Of a stretch of 64,000 nt of DNA, positions 33,056-44,752 are shown piece after piece. Position numbers and translations under genes: made by a program. The DNA comes from Sambucus nigra (Eukaryota > Streptophyta > Magnoliopsida > Dipsacales > Adoxaceae): assembly GCA_949130495.1 (NCBI GenBank), contig OX422216.1, forward strand, positions 365,886,605 to 365,950,604. The letters run 5' to 3'. Every line of letters begins with the position of its first letter. Position 1 is the stretch's first letter. The notes under the pieces are model-generated. The model was not told where the DNA came from. It was given only the letters and a program-made list of their open reading frames with translations, and searched no databases.

Positions 33056-34607
33056 CTATTTCTTTTTTCTACTTCTATGCGACCCCTCAGCTACTTTATT
33101 TTTTCCCTTAGCTTTGGTATTTATTTTCTTCTTCACCTGCTCCTCAATGACAACCGGCCTGCCTACCCCGGTGGCCGTACCTAGGATATCGTAAGCTTGC
33201 ACATCGTGTGCAATTAATATGGTTGGATCAGTTGCAATTCCATCATCAATATTGTTCTTCATCAAGTCCATAGCCTTACGCACCACGTCCGTCTATGAAA
33301 TAATTAATAACACCGTGGGATTAAATTAGCCAAAAAAGGGTATTATAATCAGATATAGTAGCGGATGAAGTTCAGACAAAAAACTTACCAACAACGTATG
33401 TTGTTGTTTCACGCTGCGAAACTTCGAATTTTGGACTCTAGGATGGGATTTGGAAATGAACCAAGCCGTATAATCATTGCTGAAATCCCAAGGGATAGAT
33501 ACCGACAAAGACCTAGATTTCTCGAATAAGAGGTGGTCTTGCCAGTTTTCTTGGAACCATTTCTGCATATCGAATTTAACTTTGTACCGAGCCGCTTTGT
33601 CTCCCCTATCATCCTTCACGGGCGTCATTGGGTCACGCGGTATGATTTGTAGCCGTCCCAATTGTCTAAGGCATCTTTCAGGATAATCGGGCTCCCCCAC
33701 CTAAAAATAAATCATAATCCCGCTATACCATGAAGCTTCATGGAAGGGATAAGCATCCCTAGAATCTCGATAGGGTTCCCAAATGACCTACAAATAAAAC
33801 ATTACCAACAGTCATATCAAAACATAATTTGATGTCAGAAAATATAAAACGTTACAAAATTATTTGAATTAACTCACATCACCAATAGTCATATCATCCA
33901 ATTGCTCTCGAAAATTGATTAAGTTTGTAAATGCAGTCTTCTAAGAGGTAGACTGCAACGACTAACGTGCGATCCTTGGCTTCGTTTCATCAAACTCCAT
34001 ATCAATGCATCCGCCAACCCTTGTAAAATGCTCATATATCCATGAATGCAAAGCAAACACACATTATGAATTTATTAGAAAAACCATGACATTGATTAAC
34101 GTACATAGAAAAAATATAATGTGTGTTATTGGTAACCTGTATGATAGAGTTGCAACCGCTCATTTACCGGACACCTGAATATGAGGCAAGTCCCAACTGC
34201 CTATAGACATGCGCTAAGATACCCAAACCCCATTCTAGTTTCCCCACCTTCTTCAAGTCTCTAAGAACATGAAGGTATACCATGAAAATCTTATTCTTGG
34301 TCTTGTCGGGGAAAAATGTGCACCCGATAATGTATAGCAAGTAGTCTCTGGCACAATAGTCTTTGTCTTCACTCGATGCGTTGACTTCACTCGACTTCTC
34401 CATGAATTTTGCAGTGATCCAATTCAAATGGACTACCGCATGCTCCCCACATTCATCCAATTCAACTTCCTTAGTCACTCCTAACAACTCTACCACTAGG
34501 TCCACAAGTGACGGGACCACTACGTCCTCCTCCTCCTCTTCCTCCTCAACTTTGGGTTGCGGGTTATACAAAGGTATCACAATATCTCCACCTGTGACCT
34601 TCCTCAT
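33056..34607 (-). pseudogene. Plant mobile domain (PMD) gene, C-terminal part
   Basis: On the - strand. An acidic loop, then YCARDYLLYIIGCTFFPDKT, VYLHVLRDLKKVGKLEWGLG and HVYRQLGLASYSGV (34430-34165) are the core PMD signature. Further exons give WIYEHFTRVGG and FREQLDDMTIGD (34045-33880), VIWEPYRDSRDAYPFHE (about 33790-33740), PERCLRQLGRLQIIPR (33690-33630) and a basic tail ending in KKK at 33059. The last intron is clear: 33388 (GTAAGT) to 33293 (TTTCATAG), phase 0. In-frame stops near 34158 and in the second exon, plus loss of the usual N-terminal half, suggest a pseudogene. It converges with the MULE transposase across tandem repeats. PMD genes occur as cargo of Mutator-like and gypsy elements and as host genes. 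Confidence 0.7.
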
Positions 34608-34659
34608 TCACCCACGAGGTATCACAATATCTCGAAACCACTTTCACCCATGAAAAAAT

Positions 34660-37600
34660 TAGGATTTGATCTCATGGACAAACACGTAAGTAGTCATAAT
34701 ATCTAGTCGAACTCACGAGCACATATCTGTTGGTGTTTCCTACAACACACTGCCCTATACTTCATATCGACGATGTGTTATTCCCAAGTATATCCAACTA
34801 TTTATCCAAAACTGCGTAACACCCACCTTGGTATGTCATCCACAACGTATCACCCTTTTGAGATACCAATGTCTCAAAATCATCACACTTTGCACATGAG
34901 CAGATTGGTGAATGTATTAATTAAACTACATGAGCTTTGATCTCGTTAACAAGTGAGTATATATGTGTAATACCCAGCTCTTGCTCGTGAGACCAATAAA
35001 TCATACTAGCACACATTCATGCCATTAAGGTACACAAATACACAAGTTGCACTTTGATGTCAATCCTCTCAAGTGACACGAAATGTCCACCCCTCGGAGG
35101 CCCATTGCTTAGGTTTTTAAGGCCAATCATTCTTGAAGCCTATAAAAAACATTTACACATCTTTGGGGTTCAAAATTCTAAGGTTTCTTAACAAGTATAT
35201 ATAATATACTTAAATTGTATAAACAAACAAATAAATAAAGGGGATAGATATTGGGTGGGGTGCCTAATATTCCCCACTCATAACATAGTCCCTGAATCCC
35301 CACGTATCTCTGAAAATGCAGGCTGACAAAGCCTTAAGATGAGACCATAAGGTCTCACCCAAACTCTTTTGTTTGTTTTTATATAAAAACAAATTAGCTT
35401 CTCTGATCTTCCGCACACACATGTTTATACTTGTGCGCACACTAAACATTGTAATAGAAGATCGAGGGCTCGACTCGAAATCATATAAGAATCCTCTCCT
35501 TGAAGTGCGGTGATTTCAGGCTTGCAATACCACAATGGTGACTATGTTAGGATACGAGAAGTTATTTTTTCTCTAGTGTACTGAACTATCCTTATTTGCT
35601 ATATTACACACGTTTTTCTCATATTGTATATAACTACTCACATGCAGTATAGTAACTAGGTATAAACATCAGTTTTTAGACCATAGAGAATGTAGACACT
35701 TCATAGATTCCCATATTTATCTTATTTATAATTGCATACCTTTAAATACATAGGTGCTTGTGAAGGACCTCACATAAATTAAAGGTCTAAACATGTAAAT
35801 ATAAAACTGCTAATTTGCATCCTTCATTTCATAGTATTCATTCTCATATTATTTAATCCCCTCACCCTCGAGGCCAAAAGCGATCAGCCAAAAGGGTGGT
35901 TGCCAATGAATATTCTCATTCTTTTCATCCACCCGTTTGGTATATAGAGTTGTTTTCTTTTAATCCTTAAGTCCATGTGATAATGAATATTTCAAACTCG
36001 TTCATTTTAAGGGTATATCTAGTAAGCTCTCACAACTACTAATACTAAGGGAAATGGTATCACATATAACCTAAAGGTCACACTGACCCAATTTTCCTTG
36101 TACATCATGATCCACGACATTAAAAAGCGAACTAATCTTAATCAAGTTGCATATAGAAAAAATAATAGGACAGACCTATTGTGCATAAAAACTAGTTCGT
36201 ACCAAGTCTTAAATACTTACACACTTTTTAAAATTATTAGATGATCAGAGTCTACTCAAAGCTTTACTAGTTTCTATGTTAACCTATCCCCACCTTTTAA
36301 TGAGAGACTAAAAAAATACAAATTGGCAATACTCTGTCAAAGTAGAACTCTCATACGTTGGATTCTCATCCTGTTTTTATTTTTAGGAAGACTAGGATCT
36401 GTCTTGGCCTTCCTTATGTCTTCGTGTGATAATAAATAACTTAGCCATTTCACATAAATCAAAGGGGAACTATATTTTATATTTACATTAAAAGACATTG
36501 CAAAAAAAAGGAAATATTGTACATAACATAGTAAAAAATATAAATCTATTTTCTCTCAAAAGAACGATAGAAAACAAATCCTTTCATCAAAGAAAAAAGT
36601 AAAATAAAAAGGTAATTTTGTAAATAATATTAGTTGGCTAGTTCCCGTGACAAAATAGATGATTCGTTGAGTTTTTCAAGTCACGTAGACTTAATTTAAA
36701 TGAGTGAGGCGCGATTATTTGTGTTAAATGAACCTTTATAGATTAAAGATTTTGTAAGCTGCTCATTGAAGACTTTTATTTCCATAAATTCATATTGAAT
36801 TGAAAATTATATCCATTTAGTAGATATTAGAATTGTCTAAGGCTAAACACACATATACGTGCAAAAAGTTTTTAAATGTGTGATAATTTTAAAATTTAAC
36901 GGAAAATGTGTTTTAAAACTGTCTCAGAGGACATTTGAAAAATATTTTTGGAGTTTAGTTTTGTGTCTCAAGATGTTAAGGCTTTTTAAATATTGTATTG
37001 ACTTAACCGCTTGCATGAATTAGTTTAATGCCCGTTCGCTCGACACCAAATTGTGTTCGTATGCATGACGTTTGGCACGATTCCATACTGGTTGAAATTG
37101 CGGGCACAAAAAAGTGCAACGTATGAACAACGAGATCAAATTTTGAAAAATATCTATAAAAGGGCCATTTCCCCTCCCATTTTTTAAGATATGAATTTCA
37201 CACAATTAAAAAACCTCTTTAAGCGATTTATCAAATTCAAGATCTTTTTTTATCTCTCTTTAAAGAAAATCTCACTTATTCATCATAAACTTTTCAAAAG
37301 TTTGATTTATGGCTTTATCCAAAGTGTTTGTGAGTGAATTTAAGTGTTTTTTTTTTATTTGATCTTCACTAGACCATTTCAATTCATCATTCTCCATCTT
37401 AATCGATATGATTTATTGATCATTGATCTAAAATTGGAGGCATTCCAATTTATTGGGAAAATTTAGTGTGGAATTGACTTCAAGGAAGATATCGAACTTC
37501 TTCATTCACAACGTGGAGCTCATCGTAGATTTTCATCATCTATGGGAGAAAGTTGCAAGGTTTATGGACAACTACACGAGAGTGTTTTTATGATAGGTAT

Positions 37601-38030
37601 ATTCTTTCCTCGTGTAAAACATCTTTGCAAATAGAAATGAAAATTGGAGGTCGTCAAGGATTTTTACCCCTAGGTAAGGGGGTCCCCAGAAACCTTATCT
37701 TGTGTATGATTTGTATTTGTTTACACACATTTGATCACACTCATCACTTAAAATAAACTTAAATATAATGAAATTGATTAAAATTGAATAAGGTGTTATA
37801 TATATAGTTTTCATCTATAGATTCACTTAATTTCAATATGGTGTGAATTAATTAAAACCATTAGAAAGGTATTTGTTGTATCATGTGTTCAGAGATTCAA
37901 AACTACATGCAAATTTATTGAAATTGAAAAATTGATCATAGGATGTTTTCAAAGCTATTAACCTCCTCTATGTTTGGTGCAGGTCTTTGACTCACGTACA
38001 TGACACACAATCCTCAATTTGTGTCTGAGC
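34660..38030. other. AT-rich spacer, nothing firm recognised
   Basis: No protein motif, LTR pair or terminal repeat identified. CGTTCGCTCGACACC-type GTTCG motifs near 37030 resemble those at 41035, but no element could be delimited. Confidence 0.5.
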
Positions 38031-38039
38031 GAGATGATC

Positions 38040-39645
38040 ATATTTGCTGCATTAATGTGCTTATTGTCTAGATCTTCTTTGCTTGTGAGTAGATCTAACT
38101 TTTATGATTATGACGGAATTTTCTTGTCTTAATTTGCCTAATGTTGATTGTCCTATACCTTTGAATACTATTATGAGGATATAGTCTCATTCTTCCAAGA
38201 AATCAAAGTCTATTGATGTTGACTTTAATGAATGTAATGAAATTATAAAAGGAGAATCTTTGAGTCAAAATGTTGATGTGTTAAATGATCAACTTCTCAA
38301 AATGAAAAGGTAGAATGTTAATTTGGCTAATCAAGTCAAAATCAATGAATAAGAAAAAGAAGCTTTTAAAGAGTTTGATATTACTAGTCAACTTACAAAT
38401 GAAAAGTTAAAATTGATGAAAAAGGAGATGGGTGAATTATTCGAATTGACGCGTGGTTTGAAAGAAGATAACTAAGATTTGAGGTTACAAAATTATAATT
38501 TGAGAAGATTGACAAGTTAAAAAAAATGTTGATTTTGAAAAACTAAATGTTTTGGAACAAGAGAAAAGTGATTGGACTCTTGAACTTTAAAAAGTGAAGG
38601 AAGAACTTCTTGTTTGTGAAGTCTCTAAAAGTGAACTTAAGAAAATATTTGAGTATTTTAAAAAATAATTTGACACATTTAAATATTTGAAAAACAAATC
38701 ATCTCTTTATAAATTTTGGCACATCAAGTATATGTTCATCATATGATTCGAAGGAAACTGATTCCTTAATTTTGAAGAAAATGGGACGAGACAAAAAGTG
38801 AAAGAGAATGTTGATTCGAAATAAAAAGCATTTGATTAAAAAGTTTCAAAGGATTACCCGAAATCATTGTCTTGAACATTTTTTCATAAAAAAAGACATT
38901 TGGAATCATTTTATTTAAATTGGGAAAAATGAAAAGAAAATGTGATTCTAGTTCATTGAGTTTGTAAAGGGAATATGATTTTAATCTTGGAGATGTCTTT
39001 GATAAGAAGAAATTTTTTACACATCAAGATAATAAGACAAGATTATTTCTATATATTCCTCCACATTTGCGTTGTAGGAAAGTTAAGAGGAGAGCTCACA
39101 AAGTTGGCAATGTATGTTCTTTTTTTGGTAAATTAAACCATACTTACCCTTTTTGCTTTAAACGATAGAAACTTAAAAGAGGTGATTTGATTCCTCAAGT
39201 GTACAATGAAGAATGTTAGAAATAAGGTTGCTTATTGTACTTCTATAGAGTACAAGGTCATACCAATCAAATTTGCAGATACTTTATATGGGAAAACAAT
39301 TGGTTCATGACAATACTATAAAATCTTTACGTAGGAATCATAGTGATGAACTTAGAAGTGTCGTAGGTGAGTTGATAATAATGATGAATTCCTTTGTGCA
39401 AAAGAAAGGTGAGGCTAGACGTAATATTCCTAGAGCTAGATCTTAAAATTACATTCTAGTTCCAAGGACTAGGCATAAGAATCATAGGAGTGATGAGAGA
39501 TGGATACCTAAAATAAGTAATGGTTTGCCTGGGAATGCACCTAAAAAGAGTATTGAGATTGAGGTTCTTCTAGTGAAATTTATGAAGAAGGAAAGTGTTA
39601 TTGTTCCTTCTATTGACACGGGGTATGAAACACCCATCACTTTTT
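38040..39645 (+). pseudogene. Possible retrotransposon gag relic
   Basis: Scattered frames give Lys/Glu-rich coiled-coil-like text (about 38280-38660), YIPPHLRCRKVKRR (39056-39100) and CSFFGKLNHTYPFCFKR (39117-39167). The last resembles a retroviral-type zinc knuckle CX2CX4HX4C with the second Cys lost. A basic region with DERWIPK follows (39495-39520). This order, coil then knuckle then W-[IV]-P-K, is seen in plant Ty1/copia Gag proteins. Stops are frequent and no protease or polymerase follows. Weak call; it could be another Lys-rich relic. Confidence 0.35.
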
Positions 39646-39649
39646 AGGT

Positions 39650-41575
39650 ATATAGTTTACTAGGATGACTAGAATCTTTAGGTTTTCATTCTTAGTTAAT
39701 TCTTGATTTATGAGGAAACAAGTCAATATGGGTGACAGAGTTTCAATTGGTTTTAAATTGGTAACAATTTCATGCATATGTGCATTTTTCATGCATTTGT
39801 TTTCTAAGCTATGTTTTCTTATTAAACATGTTTTTGTAAATAAATGCATCATTATTATTCAAAATTCTAAAAAGATTTTGTGTTTATTATTTTTGTGATA
39901 TGTGGTTAAGTTTTATTAATTCATATTGATTTGATGATCGCTTTAACTTGAATGATGATTAAAAGGGAATTCTAAACCATTTGATTGAAAATGTTTGATT
40001 GATTTGATTGTTAGGTTAAGATTCATTTGATAAATCATGATTGTTTAACTTGTTGAAGTCTATGGTATTGATTTGACACTACTTAAGCACATAAATATAA
40101 CTTGTGGCAGATGATTATATTTAAGTGGATATTTCTTTTAGTGCTTAACCTGACCATGATCAAGTCCCTAGATTTTAATTGTTTTCAAAAGTTTCATTAG
40201 TCTATATATGAGATTTTGTGAGTTTCTTACTATGATGGAGTTGAAAATGGATCATTTTAAGAATATTGATAAGGGCTACCTCTATAGTGATTACACCCAT
40301 TTTGAAAATTCAAATGTTTTTAGTTTAGTGTCATCTAGGTGCGTGAAAAGTCAATTAATGAAAAAAGCCAAATATGTTGAAAAATTGCCCCAAGCTAAGA
40401 GCTTGAATCGGCATGAAAAATAAGACATGGCATTTCTTTCCAAAAATGAAAATTTCTCTTTAGTTGTCACTCAAAATATTTTAATCAACACATGTTTGAG
40501 GGAGTTAGTAGCTTGAAAATACCATTTTTTTTATCAGAAGGATATCGATGGAATGATTGTCTTGTAAACATCATTTATAATGTTTGCATGATTTGATTAT
40601 TTATATTCATGCTGATTTCGTATTCCAATTTGTCACATGAACCTTGATCTATATTGCAAAGTTGCAAAATATCAATTTAATAAGAATTTTATGCTTTTGA
40701 TGTTGAATTGAATTAAATATTTTTTCATTCATGTTTTTAATCAATATTTAAATGAAATCTTTGTGTTAAATCAATTGATCATAAGTTTCCTAATCATAGT
40801 CACACTTTACACATTTAATGTGTTCATTTATATATATGTGTGTGTGAGTTGTTGATTTTTTTTCTATTTTTTCATTTTTATGCCAAACTTGTGCTACTAA
40901 AGTCAAATTGAGTGATTTCTCATGCATTTGCATTCATTCATGTTACTGAGATTCAAGAGTGTTGGGAATTAGGAGGTTTTATTAGGATTTTTCCGAGCTT
41001 TTAGAATGTTTTTAGTGTTTCCCATGTTTTGTTCGAACGAATCAAAATTGTCCCGTTCACACGATGTTCGTTTGCACAGTGGTCATTTTGGAGTTTTTGG
41101 GCATTTTATAAAAAATCGTATGTTTCACGCGCGCAAGGTTTTAGTTTAGCCATTCGCAACATAAAATTGAGTCGTTCACACAGTGTCAGCATTTTAAATG
41201 GGGTAGGGCTTTTCATTTGCTCATTTCATTACAAAGATTTCCCCATATTATAAACCCTATGAGAAATCTCCCCCATAGATGTTTTTAGCCATTGCTTAAG
41301 ATATTTTTAATGACTTTTTGATATTCAATTTATCAGTTTCGTGTTTTGTGCTTGAGTTGATTTGGGTAGGTCTTCATTTCTCGTAGATTCTTGTTGATTT
41401 ATTTTTCTTATGGTTCTTTTAGGATAAATACAGTGTTTTAGGAATTGATTTCCTTATTAGTTTGAATTGTTGGAGATCTGGGTTAGTAGATTTGGGGGTT
41501 TCGTGTACTCTTGTTATTTTAGCCATAGATTTTCTCTAGTTTTTCTGATGTTCTTTACTCGTGTCCATATTTATA
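39650..41575. other. AT-rich spacer
   Basis: No feature recognised except GTTCGAACGA motifs at 41033-41060 similar to those in the chromovirus LTR, and a possible leader region (TATTATAAACCC near 41246) upstream of the interrupted ORF. Confidence 0.45.
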
Positions 41576-41589
41576 AGTTACGGTGAGAT

Positions 41590-41636
41590 AAAAGAGACAA
41601 GCGAAGAAGTAGGTTCGTCAACTTAGTGATCCCGAT
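41590..41636 (+). pseudogene. Upstream fragment of ORF split by hAT insertion
   Basis: A short stretch whose frame (VRQLSDPD, after a TAG) resumes at 51547 (EMSRVREFS). The junction is the 8-bp target duplication of hAT element B, so the hAT landed inside this ORF. Confidence 0.5.
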
Positions 41637-41806
41637 TAGGCCTATCAATGGATCGGATTTTATCCGAATCCGAATTCGAAGCCGATTCATTTAAGCGGAT
41701 ATGGATCATGCCTAAAATTTGATTATCCAATTACCCGTTTACCTGTTTATTAAATGGAGCGGATTTGGATACATATACTCCGATCCGTTAATAATCTGAT
41801 CCGATT

Positions 41807-41814
41807 AATATATA

Positions 41815-41865
<51 letters not shown>

Positions 41866-41869
41866 AAAA
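41807..41869 (+). repeat. (TA)n microsatellite and A run
   Basis: About 25 TA units followed by nine A, inside hAT element B. Confidence 0.95.
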
Positions 41870-42135
41870 TATTTTTCATTGATATATATTTTATTTAATA
41901 ATATTATATATATTTTAAATATTTATTATAATAGTTCTTTATTTCATTATCTATTTTTTTGGAACATTTGCAAAATAAATTTATGAAATAAGAGTTGAAA
42001 ATAAAAATTTTAGAAATGAAGTTTAACATAAACGGATAATCGAATCGGATCCGAATCCGTTTAACATAAACGGATATGGATTTTGATTTACGTGATCCGA
42101 TCCAATTAATAAATGGATCAGATCCGAATCCGTTT

Positions 42136-44752
42136 TGAGACATGCCGACTAATTAAATACCGGGTAGCTACTCCTTTATTCAAATTAATACAAAATGTCA
42201 AGTTGGTTCAGTTCATAGCATCATTGTCGAAAAACGTTTTAACAATTACTAGCCACCTAATATTTAAAAAGTGAGTTGTCAATTTTAATTAAATCCGATT
42301 AACATACAATAAGTATTACATTATGAAATAATGATATCACAACCACATTATGGTCACATTTCAATGATAGAGAAATAAATAAATCTGGAGGAACACTCCT
42401 CGAAAATAATCCGAAATACTGAATAAAACTGAATACAAAGTGTGAATCACTAAATAATTACAACCCATAATCTGAAATAAAACTAAGTAATTAAGATATC
42501 TCAAAGAGAAAAGGGGTGACATGCCCTACGGATAAGTGAGTCTGAAATGGAATCAAAATGAAAAGTGGAGGCGTCTCTAATTCAAGGTCCTGTAACTTCC
42601 ACCGCAGCTACAGCACGCCCCTGGAATGAAATTTCTGAGCTTGATGTCCTTGTGGCAGGGCACCTAAAAGATTTTACAAGAAAAATAGATTTGCAAGCAA
42701 ACGGGTCAGAGCCCGATTGTGAAAACAGTTCAAAATACAACAAGTGTTTAATATCATTAAAAAATGAATATAAAATACATGATAGTGCGTGCACTCACAT
42801 GAGTTTCTCACCTCTCAACTAATTGTGCACACCTATCGTACCCGTACCCGTTCTAGTTATTCTACTATCAAACTAGTCCAATTCAATCTCTGATTTTTTT
42901 TACTATGCTAATCATAAATTAATTCCCGACGTCTTAATATAAACGGAGAGTTTTACCTTCATTCCTCGGAATTTTTTTCAATAATTACTAAGTGTTTTTC
43001 CCATTTTTAACTCTACAAAGATATTACATTAATTCACACTTGTACTTATATAACAGTTCATTTCAATAATTCAGTATATCAATCTCATCATAAAATAATG
43101 ACACCCCTAGACTAAGCTGCGGTGCACACATACTCTGCTATCAAATCCCGATACATCACGTATATAAGGATCACGTATTCCGAATCTCTCAGGAACCATT
43201 TTGACAAGTAACAAACACACATAATGGAGGCGAACATAGTTCACATCACTTGGGTCACGCACATACCTACGCTCCCATGATCAGTAGACTTATTAACTCC
43301 TCAATAAGTCATTCTTTGATCTATGTCCTCGAGGTACCAATCTAAACCCCCCCATAGGCACACAAAGATTTGATGGCCCTGATCGAACGCCGATCTCCCG
43401 TGATAGCAAGTATGATAGGTATGTTATACACGGATAACCACATATACTAAGCGTTCACACATCTTAGATATATTATAATATTAATAGAGGTATATTTTAC
43501 ATTCCTATACCGTCATTAAATGTTGCACGTTTACAAATCCCCGAACAATATACATTACAAGTTGTCAACCCTTCTCACGTCGTAATATTAGGTACTTATT
43601 TCCTAACCCATAATTGTCATCCAGTTTAATACAAATCCTAAGTTTTACTCCTCAACGTACTCCAATCTCACAACTATACCCACTAGTCAACAAGGTAAGG
43701 TTAACACTCAATTAAATAAGTCTACTGGAAGTTCTAAATAAAATCAGGCCTAAAAAGGCCATTCTGTCAACTCGTTAGAAATCTCGTTCGAATGAGGTTG
43801 TTCGAACGAGGGTCATTCGAACGAATGTTTCGAACGAACTCATTATAAGGGATACTATCATCTAGTTAGAATTTCATTCTAACGAGGTCGTTCAAACGAC
43901 CTGGGCAGGTCTTCTAACGAGATGGCAGAATACGCCCAGAAATTCCCAATTTTGTTTTTCTTCATTTTCTCTTCTCTAAATCCATCCTAAGATCATCCCA
44001 ATAACGTTTTAATGTTTTTAAACTACTCTAAGTCCTCCTAGGTCTCTTCTTAACATATTATTGGGGCCGAATCCTCTAAATCAACATGCAATTATCATAA
44101 ATCCCCAAATTTTGCCCCAAACCCTATGAACATGAACCCAGAATTTTATTGTACCTAAATACTCGTCATTAATCCGTTTTTAAATCATCAAGGTTAAGTT
44201 TTTGGATACCAATTTTATCCATAATCATTCTATATGCAATTCCTAACCAAGATTAAGAGTTTCTACAACAATCCCATTGGGTTTTCACCAAAACTTTCAA
44301 AGCATAAGGTTTTTACACTAAATATGGAGGAAATATTCATTGCAATTAATGAAATCAAATCACTTGCCTTAAATCTGATGTTCTGATTCGTTGTTAATAA
44401 TCAAGGTTGGCTCTCTCTCTCTCTTCTTTTCGATCACAATTTCGTTTCAAAATGATAGTGAAGGAAGATGGTTTGGTGGAACCTCTTTTAACTTCTCTCT
44501 AACTCCTCTCAAAACTCCCGTAGCCCACTCTCTTGCCTTTTGTTGGTAATGGCCTTAGTGGCCTCTTTAAAAATATAAAAATAAACTCTAAAATTCGTGG
44601 GTTTTAATTCGTCAATTTTTAAAAATACCAAAATACCCTTCTAGGTTGCTAGTTTGGCCTAAAAATGCCCGGGACCTGAACTAAACCCCCGACTAGTGTT
44701 TTCTAACTATTTCGACCCTTTTGGACACGTTGGAGCACTCAAAATGATCATT
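42136..44752 (-). repeat. Truncated 3' LTR of chromovirus
   Basis: Co-linear with 48580-51180 at high identity. Its outer end is altered (TGAGACATGCC in place of TGTGACACCCC). Its inner end fuses directly to integrase coding sequence near 44745-44752, so about the first 280 bp of U3 are missing. Confidence 0.9.
43771..43923. repeat. GTTCGAACGA palindrome cluster in LTR (copy 1)
   Basis: A run of CGTTCGAA/TTCGAACGA and CTAACGAGA motifs in both orientations, able to form alternative hairpins. Also present, with differences, at 50222-50379. Confidence 0.75.

Noticed and set aside
34574..34635. Duplicated GGTATCACAATATCTC near PMD start
   Set aside because: A 16-bp direct repeat 44 bp apart; too short and isolated to assign as an element end.
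42565..42822. Similar + strand frames in both chromovirus LTRs (also 49015-49266)
   Set aside because: They are conserved only because the LTRs are duplicates of one sequence; no protein motif, and they run opposite to the element.
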